This document shows positions 47,534 through 57,143 of a stretch of 64,000 nucleotides of DNA, in pieces. Each line of letters starts with the position of its first letter. The stretch's first letter is position 1. The position numbers were made by a program, and so were the translations under genes. The stretch is from Rhizoctonia solani (lineage: Eukaryota; Basidiomycota; Agaricomycetes; Cantharellales; Ceratobasidiaceae). Where the stretch lies: positions 372,001-436,000 of the forward strand of contig NC_057380.1 in assembly GCF_016906535.1 (NCBI RefSeq), in the 5' to 3' direction. The notes below the pieces were generated by a model, which ran no database searches, was not told where the DNA came from, and was given only the letters and a program-made list of their open reading frames with translations.

Positions 47534-50500
47534 GGTGGGGGCCGGTTCTCAAAGTTGCGCTTTTTGTCCCTTCTGACCTTTGACAGGAGCCCCACGTAGA
47601 AGACATCGTGGATTCTCATGGACGGCGGGAGTTCCAGGCGATACGCGCGATCGGAGATTTTCTTGGTCACTTTGAAGGGACCTAGGCGTTGTTCCGTTAG
47701 CTTGGGACTCAGAGTCTTCAGCTTCACGTTTTTGGCGTCTAACCAGGCCTCTTCTCCAATTTCAAACTCGAGTGGTTCTCCTGCTTCTCCGGCTATCATA
47801 CGTAATTTTGATTGCTGGAGCGTGGATTCTATTTCCCGCCATTGTGCTTCCATCTGTGTTGCCAATTCGTCTGCCTCAGGGACGTCCGTTGGTAGGTTAC
47901 TTGGGGTTAAGGATGGTTCCCATCCGTATAGTGCCCTGAATGGGGATTTGCCTGTAGCACTATGTACCGCATTGTTATAGGCAAATTCCGCCATTGGCAG
48001 CCATTTGACCCAGTCCTTCTGGTTTACCCCTGAGTAGGCCCTCAGAAAATGCTTGACCGTCGGGTTCACGCGTTCTGTCTGTCCATCGCTCTGAGGGTGG
48101 TAGGCCAAGGAGAAGTGGGGGTCTATCCCCAGGCGTTGGTACAAGGCCTTCAAGAATCTATTGTTAAAGACCCGTCCTCGGTCCGATATCGTTTTCTCAG
48201 GCATGCCGTAACGTTTCCATACGTGTCGTAGGAATAGGTCCGCCAGTTCCGGGGCTTTGAGCTTCTTGGAGCACTCTACCAAGATAACGTACTTAGTAAA
48301 ACTGTCCACAATAACTAAGATAGAGTCATTGCTTCCGTCTTTTGGCAGGTCCACTATCATATCGTACGACACATGTTGCCATGGGCGTGAGGGGAGTTCT
48401 AATGGTTGGGGCGGTATGGTTGCGTACTTGGGCTTTCGGATCCGTTGACAGGTTTCGCAGGAGTCAACATGCCAGTATGTGTCAGCGCGTATGCCGGGCC
48501 AATAATAGTTCCTTGATACCAATTCCAAGGTACGCTGTCTTCCTGGGTGTCCTGCCAAGGGGCTGTCGTGGAAGATGCGAAGTAGGTCCGTTCTCAGAGT
48601 TCCAACGTCAGGGACCACGATTCGTCCTTGGTAGAAGAGTAGGCCGGCCTCCATCTCGTAATCCTTGAATGCGCGTTTGATGGAGGAGGGTGCCTTGGAC
48701 TCATTTTGGAGGAATTGTAGTATTTCCTCCAGGGATTTGTCCTGGTCCAGGGCAGCCTCAATCTGGCGTTGAAGCTCCTTTTCAGGGGTCACTAGGGCCA
48801 CGTTGGCAAATATTGGCTCTGGAAGCATGGTTTGGGCGGTGGGTGGAACGTCGGCATGATCAGCACGTCGTGAGAGGGCATCAGGTTTTCCGGACTGTTT
48901 CCCCGGGCGGTAGATAATTTGGAAGTTATATCCTGCTAACAGTAGGTGCCATCTAGCGTGGCAACGGTTGAATGTTCGGGACTCCTTCCAGTACTCCAGG
49001 TTGCGGTGATCGGTGAATACGGTGACAGGATAAGCGGTTCCTTCCAAGAAAATGCGCCAATATTCAAAAGAGCGGATGATAGCTAGGAGCTCTTTGTCAT
49101 GGGTGTCGTAGTTTTGCTCGGCACCTTTGAATGACTTGGATAGGAAGCCTAGCGGATGGAGACGGCCGTCTTCCTGACGTTGGCTGAGTATGGCACCTAG
49201 TGCCGCTCCTGAGGCATCGGTTTCCAGGAAGTAGGGTTTGGAAGGGTCTGCGTGATGTAGTACTGGTGCGTTAGTGATGGCGTCCTTCAGCCCTTGGAAT
49301 GCTTCTTGCTCCTTGATTTCCCATTTCCACGGTGTGTCCTTTTTGACCAGGTTGTGTAACGGTCTGGCCATATGGCTAAAATTGGCAACAAAGCGGCGTA
49401 GGAAGTTGGCAAACCCAAGGAAGGATTGTACTTCCTTAACCTTGGTTGGTACCGGCCATTCTTGTACTGCCTGGATTTTGAGCTTATCCAGGCTAAAGCC
49501 CTTATCGGAGACAATAATCCCAAGGTATTCCACTGAGGTCACGTGGAAAGTACATTTTGACGCCTTGCAGAACAGTTGGTTTTCCATCAGACGCCGTAAG
49601 ACCTCATGAACGTGCTGTGTGTGCAATGCATTGTCCTTTGAGTAGATCAGGATGTCATCAAGGTAAATGATGACGCATACGTCTAGTAGGTCCTTAAACA
49701 ATTTGTTCATGAAATGTTGAAAGGCGGCGGGAGCATTGGTGAGACCAAATGTCATGACCAAGGATTCGTACAAGCCATACTTGGTGCGGAACGCGGTTTT
49801 CCATTCATCGCCTTCCTTGACTCGGACATTGTTGTACCCCCATCTTAGGTCTAACTTGGTGAAGATCTTGGCGCCACGGAGTTGGGCCATGAGATCATCT
49901 GGACGGGCAGCGGGTACACGTTTTTCTTTGTCCGGTTGTTGAGACGACGGTAGTCAACGACCAAGCAACGGGAGCCATCTTTCTTGGGGACAAACATCAC
50001 GGGTGAACTAATGGAAGATTTGCTTGGTTGGATCTTTCCAGATTTCAACTCATCCCTGAGCCAGTCCTTGAGTGTGGCGGACTCAGCGTCTGTCATACTA
50101 TAAAGAGGGGAGTTGAGGGGGCCTTCTTTGGTGAGTTCAATGCCGATATCGTAGTGCCTGTGAGGGGGAAGCTTATTGAATTCTTCCTCTCCAAATACCT
50201 TGGCGTATTGATGGTACTTGGGGGGTACTCCTTCCAGGGGGTTCTCGTCAGCTTCCTCCTCTTTGGCAATGGCCACGTGTTCCAGTGGGGCATGGGGAAA
50301 GGAGAGGGTGCGTTGGTTCCAATCAATTTCTGGGTTGTGGGCGTCTAGCCACTTCAATCCCAAGATGGCGGCGTGAGACCCTGTATTGCAAATGAGGAAA
50401 GTCTCGGTCATTTTTTTGCCATCAAAGGAAAAGGTTAGGTTGGCCTTCTTCCAGATTTTGCCTGCCTGGGGGCTCGACCCATTGAGCATAGTAACGGTAC

Positions 50501-50728
50501 GGGGATGAGGGAGATCTATTAGGGGGAGGCGTAATGCCTCGGCGGTGCGTGGGTGGAGGAATGAGGATGTGGCGCCTGAATCGATCAGGACTTCTATTGT
50601 TTCCGCTTTTTTCTCTGGTTGAATTGGAATTGTAAAAAGTGGGGCATTTCTATTGATACTATTTGATATGTTACAAAATTCGAAACAACCAGAGTCCTTG
50701 GGGCCCTTGCGCGCGGCAGCAGGTACCC

Positions 50729-52081
50729 TTAGTCTTTTCCCGATTCGGGTCCAGACTCTTCGCCAATTTTGGCGGTTTCTTTCTTGACGCCTTCCTCCTT
50801 AGGCGTGGCTTTCCAGCCAGTGCGGCAATCCGCGAATTTGTGCCCTGCTTTTCCGCATTTGATGCAGAGGCCTTCAGCCCTGCGGCGGTTGCGTTCCTCC
50901 TCGGAGACAAAGTTGGGGTCGCTGGAGAGGCGCCCTGGTCTAGTGGCCTGTTGGCCGGTACTCGCCCCCCTATTGGGGGTGGAAGAGCTTCCAGACTTAT
51001 TACCCTTTGGTGGGTGGCTGGTACGTTCCTCACGGAGGGCGTTATCGATGACTAGAGCCGCATTCTGCAGCTCAAGGAGTGTTGTAGGGCGCCGCTCTTG
51101 GGTGGCAATGAGGCGGCTGACCTCCCAGTGGAGGCCTTGTGCAAATTGCCCACGAAGGGCGGCGTCGTTCCAGTCTAGGTCCATGGCGATGGTCCTAAAC
51201 TTTGTGATATACTCAGCACAGGTTCCTGTCTGAGTGAGTTGGGTAATTTGCCGCTCGGCGGCTCGCGTGGCATCCGGGTTTCCAAATGCAGCCAAGAACT
51301 CCGTTTTGAATTCGTCAACTGTTTGGATAAGGGCCCTGTGGGACCCAAGTTGATCGAGATGGGGGTGAGCCCAGGCACCTGCCACGTCCTTCATGTTCAT
51401 CAGGAGGAATGACAGAACCTCCTGATCCGTGGGAAACATCCGTTGGTTTAGACGTACCCATGCCAGCATTCGTGTGAGCCACTGGTGGGCTTCGTTCCCT
51501 ATTTTCCCTGTATAGGCGTCAGGGTGGTCCACCTTAACTGGGGCTTGATAAGCGGCTACAGGGGCCGCTGGTTGTGGGATTTGAGGGGAACGGAGTCGGA
51601 TAGGCGAAGGCGGAGGGGGAGTATGGACTTGCGGGGGAGCCCGGACGGGGGTTGGTTGTGCAAAGGCGGGGGGAGCTCTTGTGGGGTTGGCCCAGGCAAT
51701 GAGGGGTGCGCTAGGCGCTGGAAGAGGGTTGGTTTTTGATAAGGGCCTGGGCGTGGCCTCAACTGCCGGAGGTTTCCGGTCTTCTGGTGTGTGCGGGGCT
51801 CCACCCCTAGCCTCAATGCGAGTGAGGGCTTGGTCGACTGCTCCCATCCAGTCTTGGGCTTCTTTTGCTGCTTCCTTGGTTTCCTTGAGTTCCCGCTCAA
51901 GCCGGAGGACTTGATTTTGCAATCCCAGGATGAGAGAGATTGCTCGGCTGAGGGAAACTTCCCCATAGACCTCTGGTTCGAGGACTGTTGGCTCATCGGT
52001 GGTTGCCAAAATAGTGGGTCCCAACTCTCCTTGATCGAGAGGGGACGGGGGACGAGCGGTGCTCCGGGAGCGGGTTGCCAT
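50729..52081 (-). CDS. G gag, intact, 450 aa
   Basis: ATG 52081 (MATRSRSTARPPSPLDQG) to TAA 50729. Helical/coiled-coil segment (LILGLQNQVLRLERELKETK), Pro-rich linker (about residues 95-180), VKVDHPDAYTGK, capsid-like core (WLTRMLAWVRLNQRMF, GLHWEVSRLI) and CCHC knuckle CIKCGKAGHKFADC near residue 410, with a Lys/Glu tail. Gag packages element RNA in virus-like particles. Pol is reached by a -1 shift at GGGAAAA. It is the only full-length uninterrupted gag here. Confidence 0.9.
   Translation of the reverse strand: MATRSRSTARPPSPLDQGELGPTILATTDEPTVLEPEVYGEVSLSRAISLILGLQNQVLRLERELKETKEAAKEAQDWMGAVDQALTRIEARGGAPHTPEDRKPPAVEATPRPLSKTNPLPAPSAPLIAWANPTRAPPAFAQPTPVRAPPQVHTPPPPSPIRLRSPQIPQPAAPVAAYQAPVKVDHPDAYTGKIGNEAHQWLTRMLAWVRLNQRMFPTDQEVLSFLLMNMKDVAGAWAHPHLDQLGSHRALIQTVDEFKTEFLAAFGNPDATRAAERQITQLTQTGTCAEYITKFRTIAMDLDWNDAALRGQFAQGLHWEVSRLIATQERRPTTLLELQNAALVIDNALREERTSHPPKGNKSGSSSTPNRGASTGQQATRPGRLSSDPNFVSEEERNRRRAEGLCIKCGKAGHKFADCRTGWKATPKEEGVKKETAKIGEESGPESGKD
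50735..50741 (-). promoter_or_regulatory. -1 frameshift site GGGAAAA, G gag/pol
   Basis: Plus strand TTTTCCC; in gag phase TCG GGA AAA GAC TAA. Identical in position to H and N. Confidence 0.7.
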
Positions 52082-52577
52082 TTCATGAGGGTAGGAACGG
52101 CCTTGGTGGGAAGCGGTGCGCTGGGAGGCGCGGGAGGAAGCGCAAGAGGGAGTGCGGGAGGTAATGGTGGGCGATGTGGGGGAGATGGGGGCTTGTGTAG
52201 CCTAGGGTGCCTATGTCAGGACTTATGGGTTGCTTTTACTACTCGAACGCTAAACCTTTGTCTCAACCAACCTAGCGTTGGACAGTCCTTTCAACCAATC
52301 AGCAGCCGTGAGCGGGCGTGATGTGGAGTAGGTTTTCTGCAAGCGGGTGGATCAACTGTCTAAGGTCGCAGGTAGAGGGTGCAGTGACCGGGGGTATGCG
52401 GACGATTAAGACCTATCTGCCTTGTAGTAATTCGGTACTAGGTGGGACCGACGCTGGTTTGATTATTAACAGCGAAAGGCGAGTCCGATCACCTGATTTC
52501 CCTTGTACTAGTACAGGAGGCTCTCTTGTTTGTTGGATCTAAGTGGGTGGGATGCAGAACGGTTTGCAACCGACGTA

Positions 52578-52590
52578 AGGTCGATTACCT
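52578..52590 (-). other. G self-primer site (13 nt)
   Basis: Minus strand AGGTAATCGACCT, 2 nt after the G 5' LTR; the reverse complement lies in the LTR at 52841-52853. Confidence 0.75.
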
Positions 52591-52592
52591 AG

Positions 52593-53174
52593 TGTCCTAG
52601 ACGTCTGTAAGACGCCGAGGAGGAAGGCGCTTGCGGCCGGATGTATCTAAGTAGAGAACCGCGTAAGGCGGCGGCAAGCTATCCTACGGCGACGACCAGC
52701 TATACTACGATGACCAAGGCCGTAAGGGCGATGACCAGCTATGTAACTACAGCAAGAAAGCCGCTTAAGGCGGTGTGGACTAAGTAGCTAAGCGGGTTAC
52801 TGGGCTTAAGGCCCTTGTACAGCAATGGGGATGCGACAAGAGGTAATCGACCTGGGTGTTACCATGGTCGGTTGGCCTCCTTATATATTACAGAGAGTGA
52901 CTAATTACAAATACAGAATATGCAAAACCTAATCCAATAAGAACCCCGACTCCGCAGTTGGTCTTACTCATGCATACGTGTCACTGACGTGTCATGATGA
53001 CGTCATAGGTGGAGGTGGCTACGTATGCTGATTAAGCGCGGATGGGGACGTGGCTTGGCGCTTAGCGTATGATATAAGCGCCAAAGTCACGTGATTGAAA
53101 ATGTTGTCCGTTTGTCTTTGTTTAAATTTGAGAAAATGGGAATAAATTCCCTGGTATCGATTGTGTCTATGACA
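52593..53174 (-). repeat. G 5' LTR (582 bp)
   Basis: Plus TGTCCTAGACGTC to GTGTCTATGACA. CRE TGACGTCA at 52998-53005. Followed by the second TSD copy CCAAC. Confidence 0.95.
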
Positions 53175-53206
53175 CCAACCTTACAGTTGGGTCACAACAT
53201 AATTGA

Positions 53207-53379
53207 TGTCCTGGACACAGTCACATGACCAGTACAAGTGGTTGCATGCTGGCCCAAGCCCAAATTTGGGGGGTAGCAGGTGTAATCATGGGTTGTCAGC
53301 AGAGGAATAATAGGGCTCTATGGCTTAGTGGTCAAGCTGGTTCAATTCTGGCTAGTTCTATTTTCCTCTGTTTATGACA
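53207..53379 (+). mobile_element. 173-bp tRNA-arm mini-element, copy B
   Basis: TSD ATTGA (53202-53206 and 53380-53384), inserted in solo LTR R. A-box-like TGGCTTAGTGG at 53321-53331 and B-box-like GGTTCAATTCT at 53339-53349. The T-arm stem is weaker than in copy A because of two changes (TCTGGCT for TCCAGCT). Confidence 0.9.
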
Positions 53380-54060
53380 ATTGACCTGGGTGTTACCATG
53401 GTTGGTTGGCCTCCTTATATATTCTAAGTACAGGCTATTTACAAATACAAGATATCAAATATGTAATCCAATAAGAACCCTGCTCTGCAGTTGGTATTTC
53501 TCATGCATATGTGTCACTGATGTGTCATGATGACGTTATAGGTGGAGGTGGCTACATATGCTGAGTAAGTGCGGATGGGGACGTGGCTTGGCGCTTAGCG
53601 TATGATATAAGCGCTGTTGTCATGTGATTGAAAAAGTAGTCCAATTGCCTTTGTTTAAAGTTGAGAAAATGGGAATAAATTCCCTGGTATCAAGTGTGTC
53701 TACAACACACATCAGTGACACATAGGTATGAGTAAGGCTGCAGTCAGAACAGGGTTCTTATTGGTTATGGTATTTGATCTATTGCATTTGTAATTAGCTA
53801 CACCTTGTAATATGTAAGGAGGCCAACCAACCATGGTAACACCCAGGTTGATTACTGCTTGTTGCATCCCACACTGTACAAGGGCCTTAAGCCCAGTAAC
53901 TACTAAGTCCCCACTTTTCACACTGCCTTAAGCAACTTCTCTGTTGTACTCCCATAGCTTGCCATTGCCCTTAAGGCCTTGGTTGTTGTAGTATAGCTGG
54001 TTGTTGTCATAGGTAGCTTGCCCACTGCCTTAAGCAGTTCACACATAGATACATACAGCT

Positions 54061-54621
54061 TGTTGTACACCACGGTAATGTGGGTACACGCTAGTGGGTT
54101 GGGCGCTTTAGGCCGTACTACTACAAGGCACTGCTTATCTAATCTATCTAAGGCTATACTACTAACGCGTATGGCGCTTATACTACTAACTATCTACTGC
54201 AAAGGGGCCTGAGGCCTGGGAGAAGTGATGAGCGCAAGTAAGGGGGTTAACTTCTGAATCAACTGGGGGCCGGCTACTTAGCTGGCTGAGATCCCTCCTC
54301 AATGGATATGAGACAAGGTAAAATTGACTTGGGGTTTCCAAGCAATTTCCCTGTTGTATATATAGACAAGAATGTGCTATCTACATGGTCCATGCGTATG
54401 GGAAAAGAAGTACATAAGACAAATGAGAAGCGTGCTGCAGGCTGCGCAGAAGCGTGGATTTCTCCTAAGCGCCCTTGGCATGGCATCTCGGCGCGGCATC
54501 TTGGCATAATAAGCGCCGAGATCACGTGATTGGAAAACATAAGATAACAAGTCCGTAAAAAATACTAAAAATAATAGAAAAATCAGGCAAATCCAATGGT
54601 ATAATTAAGGAGTTTGTAACA
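54061..54621 (-). repeat. Solo Z-family LTR in the E 3' LTR
   Basis: 561 bp, plus TGTTGTACACCAC to GTTTGTAACA, TSD CAGCT (54056-54060 and 54622-54626). Confidence 0.9.
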
Positions 54622-54814
54622 CAGCTGCAAGCACCTGCCTCCTTGATGTCCTTACAGATGTCTAGGACACCTAACAATATGAAAGGCAATTGGTTAACCA
54701 GTGCTAATTCTACCAAAGGATTGTATGTCTCCCCATACATGCGCTATAAAAAATACACAAATATAACATAACCTCTCAAAGATATAGGAGAAATGAAAAC
54801 AAATATAGCCATGT

Positions 54815-56600
54815 TTATGTTGAGGCACTGGAGGTGGTTGGTTGCAGTGGTGGCGGCCGTGTCAAGAATACCTACACAATGACAAAATGAGATCTGTTCC
54901 CACAGCAAATAAGCTTAAATAGTTCACCTGATCGTACATAGGAGGCAAGGTCCCTGCGTCAGTCTCATGTATTGAAGTTCTATCAACGGAGTTCGTCAAT
55001 CAGTGCTCTTGTTTAGCCTGTAAATTCCCAACCCACCGGTCACCAGGGCTCATGGGCACAGATGCCCCGAATTGTGAGCTCAACGCATAGCTTGATTCAC
55101 CGGATCGAAGCACAGGCAAGGGTGTAGCCAACACTTCGCCTTTCCTTGTCGCGGTTGATATGCTGGGTGTATGCGTGCTGGGATATATTGTGCCGCCTTC
55201 AGTATATCCGACAGGTGGTTGGCCGGAGTTCTCCATGTATGGTGTGATTTGTACTTCGTTATCCCAATGCGGGTGTGTCGATGTCACTGAGGACATGGGT
55301 GGAAGTTGATCCTCCGATGGCGCATGCCGAGCACGTCTTCGTCTTCGGATGAAGTACCAGCCCAGAATTATTAGCACGACAAGCGCACCCAGTACCCCTC
55401 CCACCACACCACCTATAAGGCCGCCATTGGAACCAGATCCGGACTTGCTGGTTACGGAAAGTTAATAACAAGACCAGACTAACGATTGAAGCTCACCCAG
55501 GGGTATATTCTGCATAGCCTATCGTCAAAGATTTTCCACCCTCAAGATTCGTGAGCGACAGCGTATGATCTCCGTTACCGAGACTACTAGTCGCAAACTG
55601 CATCGAGAGAATTCCAGCACCGCGCATCATTGATACAAAAAAGAAACAAAGCCCACCAGTGTTACAGGCGGATGTCCAGCAGCAGCCCTAGTCGCATTCA
55701 GTACACCCCAGTCCTGGCCATCAATTTCTACTTGAAACGTCCCAAACGCCCGACCAACACCGCCATATACGAGTATCTCAGGGCCACTGAACTGGAGGGT
55801 CGCTTTCTCACCCGGGGTATTTGTTGTACTAGTTTTGAACTGATCAGGAGGCCAGAAGCCAGAACTTGGTTGATATTGACATACTGTGCCGATGAGTTGC
55901 GATATCCTTGCAGGTTGAGTTGTGTAGTCCATAGGGAAGTGTATGTGAACTGGTCGTGCGAAACTAGTGTCCGCCGAGAATCGTTAGACCTAATCCCCAC
56001 CATCCGATCAACTTGAACCACACCAAATTAGAAAAAAATAGTTCACTCACTCATCAACTTCTCTCGTAATCACTATATAATCAATATCCACATAATCTAA
56101 CCCATCTCCCTCCCGAATATTTGTCAACTCCATAGTATTTTCCCCGTCCGGTAATCCTTCTTTGCTGAACAACAGCTACGCGATGGCGGAGGATCAGGCT
56201 TTCGGGTACATTTCCGCATACGTTGGATCGGACCCAGCTTACAGTTTGAAATTGGTTGGGCTGGCCGGATGGAGGGCGCCCCGACACGGCAGGGTTCTCT
56301 TCGCCATTTATGGCGACGCGGTAGTAGCCATGGTTGGACCGCTTGGCGCCGTAGACGTATATCGCCGTGCCACGAAATGTCAAGTTTGCCTAAAGCAAAA
56401 AAAAGCAGTAAACAAATGAATGATTTAAATAGTTAGTGATTCGGATGGCTCACCGTTGCACCATCAATATTCGTGCATTGAAACGACTGTCCCTGGTACT
56501 TTGCAAACTGGTCATCGAAGCTAGAGTTAAACCCATCGTCCCAGGTGGCATCGTAACGAATCAAAGGGCTTGCATCGTCCAGCGTAAAGTTACGGAGCAT
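54815..56600 (-). CDS. Gene B copy 2: two-domain single-pass membrane protein
   Basis: ATG 56600. Domain 1 as in copy 1 (YVYGAKRSNHGYY, LLFSKEGLPDGENTMELTN, DYVDIDYI). Domain 2: FTYTSLW, GYRNSSA, then a 56-nt intron (donor GTATGT, acceptor CTAG) to TNTPGEKATLQFSG, ILVYGGVGRAFG, VEIDGQDWG, FATSSLGNGDHTLSLTN. TM helix VVGGVLGALVVLIILGWYF followed by RRRRR; tail with YMENSGQPPVGYTEGG. The KQEH-TGA stop is spliced out as in copy 1, giving LPPMYDQ; the last short exon (stop near 54815) is uncertain. All exons stay in frame, unlike the altered segment of copy 1. Surface or wall-associated role is only inference. Confidence 0.7.
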
Positions 56601-57143
56601 AGTAAAGGAAGGGCAGAGGGGGAAACTTTTGGAACCTGCAGAAGTCGTAGTGTTTTATTGCTCCCAACGCTCTCTTCCCCTCCCTGGCCGATCTCATCCA
56701 GGACCATCAGTCTTCGATTTTAGGGAATAGAACCAGCTTCCCAGTGTTCTTTTGTATGAGTATGGAAATCTTTCCTTTTTGGGTCATGTCGGCCACGTGG
56801 AGGCGTAAGTGGGATCAAACTGCGTATAAGATTGTCTGTTCGGGAACTACATAAATTCAACTGGGGACAAACAATGTGGGAGCGCTAACGATACCAAATA
56901 AACCTAAAATGACAAATGAGGTAAAACAATATGAACACCCGGATATCAACAATCAATGAGCGCCTAGAAAGGTGGTAAACAAGTGGAATAATCAATGCGA
57001 TTCAGCGCAAGAAAAAAACGGGGCAGGTTTAAGATAGAGGTTGAGGCAATCGACGGTTCGGGAACGGTTCGGTTGCCTTGATAAAAAGCAAATCCAAGTA
57101 AGCAATCTGTCGAGCAAAATCGAACATATTGAACTAAACATAC

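Larger units (their letters stand above)
33881..50741 (-). pseudogene. G pol, split by element H, one frameshift
   Basis: Read -1 from the gag slip site. PR IDSGATSSFLH near 50580; RT with FTKLDLRWGY, FGLTNAPAAFQ and YLDDILIY; RNase H from ETDASGAALGAILS; IN zinc finger (GHPGRQRTLEL, SCETCQ) and core (VDSFTKY, SDRGR, DGQTERVN). One C is missing near 49908 (PLPRPDD becomes out of frame). From 49890 an 806-codon frame runs to 47534, where H interrupts at FENRPPP. The chromodomain (EEEYEVEGITD, VKWKGYGSEENTWEP) continues at 34120-33881. The stop TAG (33883-33881) lies in the LTR. Confidence 0.9.
33307..53174 (-). mobile_element. Element G: Ty3/Gypsy chromodomain retrotransposon
   Basis: Minus-strand element with TSD CCAAC (33302-33306 and 53175-53179), inserted in the Z 3' LTR. 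Own length without H is about 6.45 kb. LTRs of 582 bp differ at roughly ten sites, mostly CpG versus TpG/CpA. Gag is intact and pol is nearly intact (one frameshift plus the H insertion). It is the best-preserved coding copy in the window. Confidence 0.95.
26513..53199 (+). mobile_element. Element Z: Ty3/Gypsy chromodomain retrotransposon, interrupted
   Basis: Own sequence is 26513-33306 plus 53180-53199, minus a solo LTR at 32687-33247: about 6.25 kb. TSD TAATT (26508-26512 and 53200-53204). Order: LTR, self-primer site, gag with CCHC knuckle, then PR, RT, RNase H, IN, chromodomain, PPT (AAGGGGGGGGCAA at 32186-32198) and 3' LTR. Coding capacity is broken by stops, frameshifts and active-site changes. 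G is inserted in its 3' LTR. Confidence 0.95.
26258..53707 (-). repeat. Solo LTR R, split by element Z and mini-element B
   Basis: Reverse-orientation G/H-family LTR: 26258-26512, 53205-53206 and 53385-53707 total 580 bp, from TGTCCTAGATGTC to GTGTCTACAACA. TSD CACAT at 26253-26257 and 53708-53712. Heavily TpG/CpA-rich at positions that are CpG in G, H and N, as expected for an old copy. Z (TSD TAATT) and the 173-bp element (TSD ATTGA) inserted later. Confidence 0.9.
25610..54669 (+). repeat. Element E 3' LTR, split into four pieces by later insertions
   Basis: Pieces 25610-25702, 26163-26257, 53713-54060 and 54627-54669 add up to 579 bp, the normal length of this LTR, and run from TGTTGTAGACACA to GATGTCTAGGACA. 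The interruptions are a 455-bp element (TSD CCTTG), solo LTR R with everything inside it (TSD CACAT) and a solo Z LTR (TSD CAGCT). Position 54670 starts unique DNA homologous to the left edge of the duplicated unit. Confidence 0.9.
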
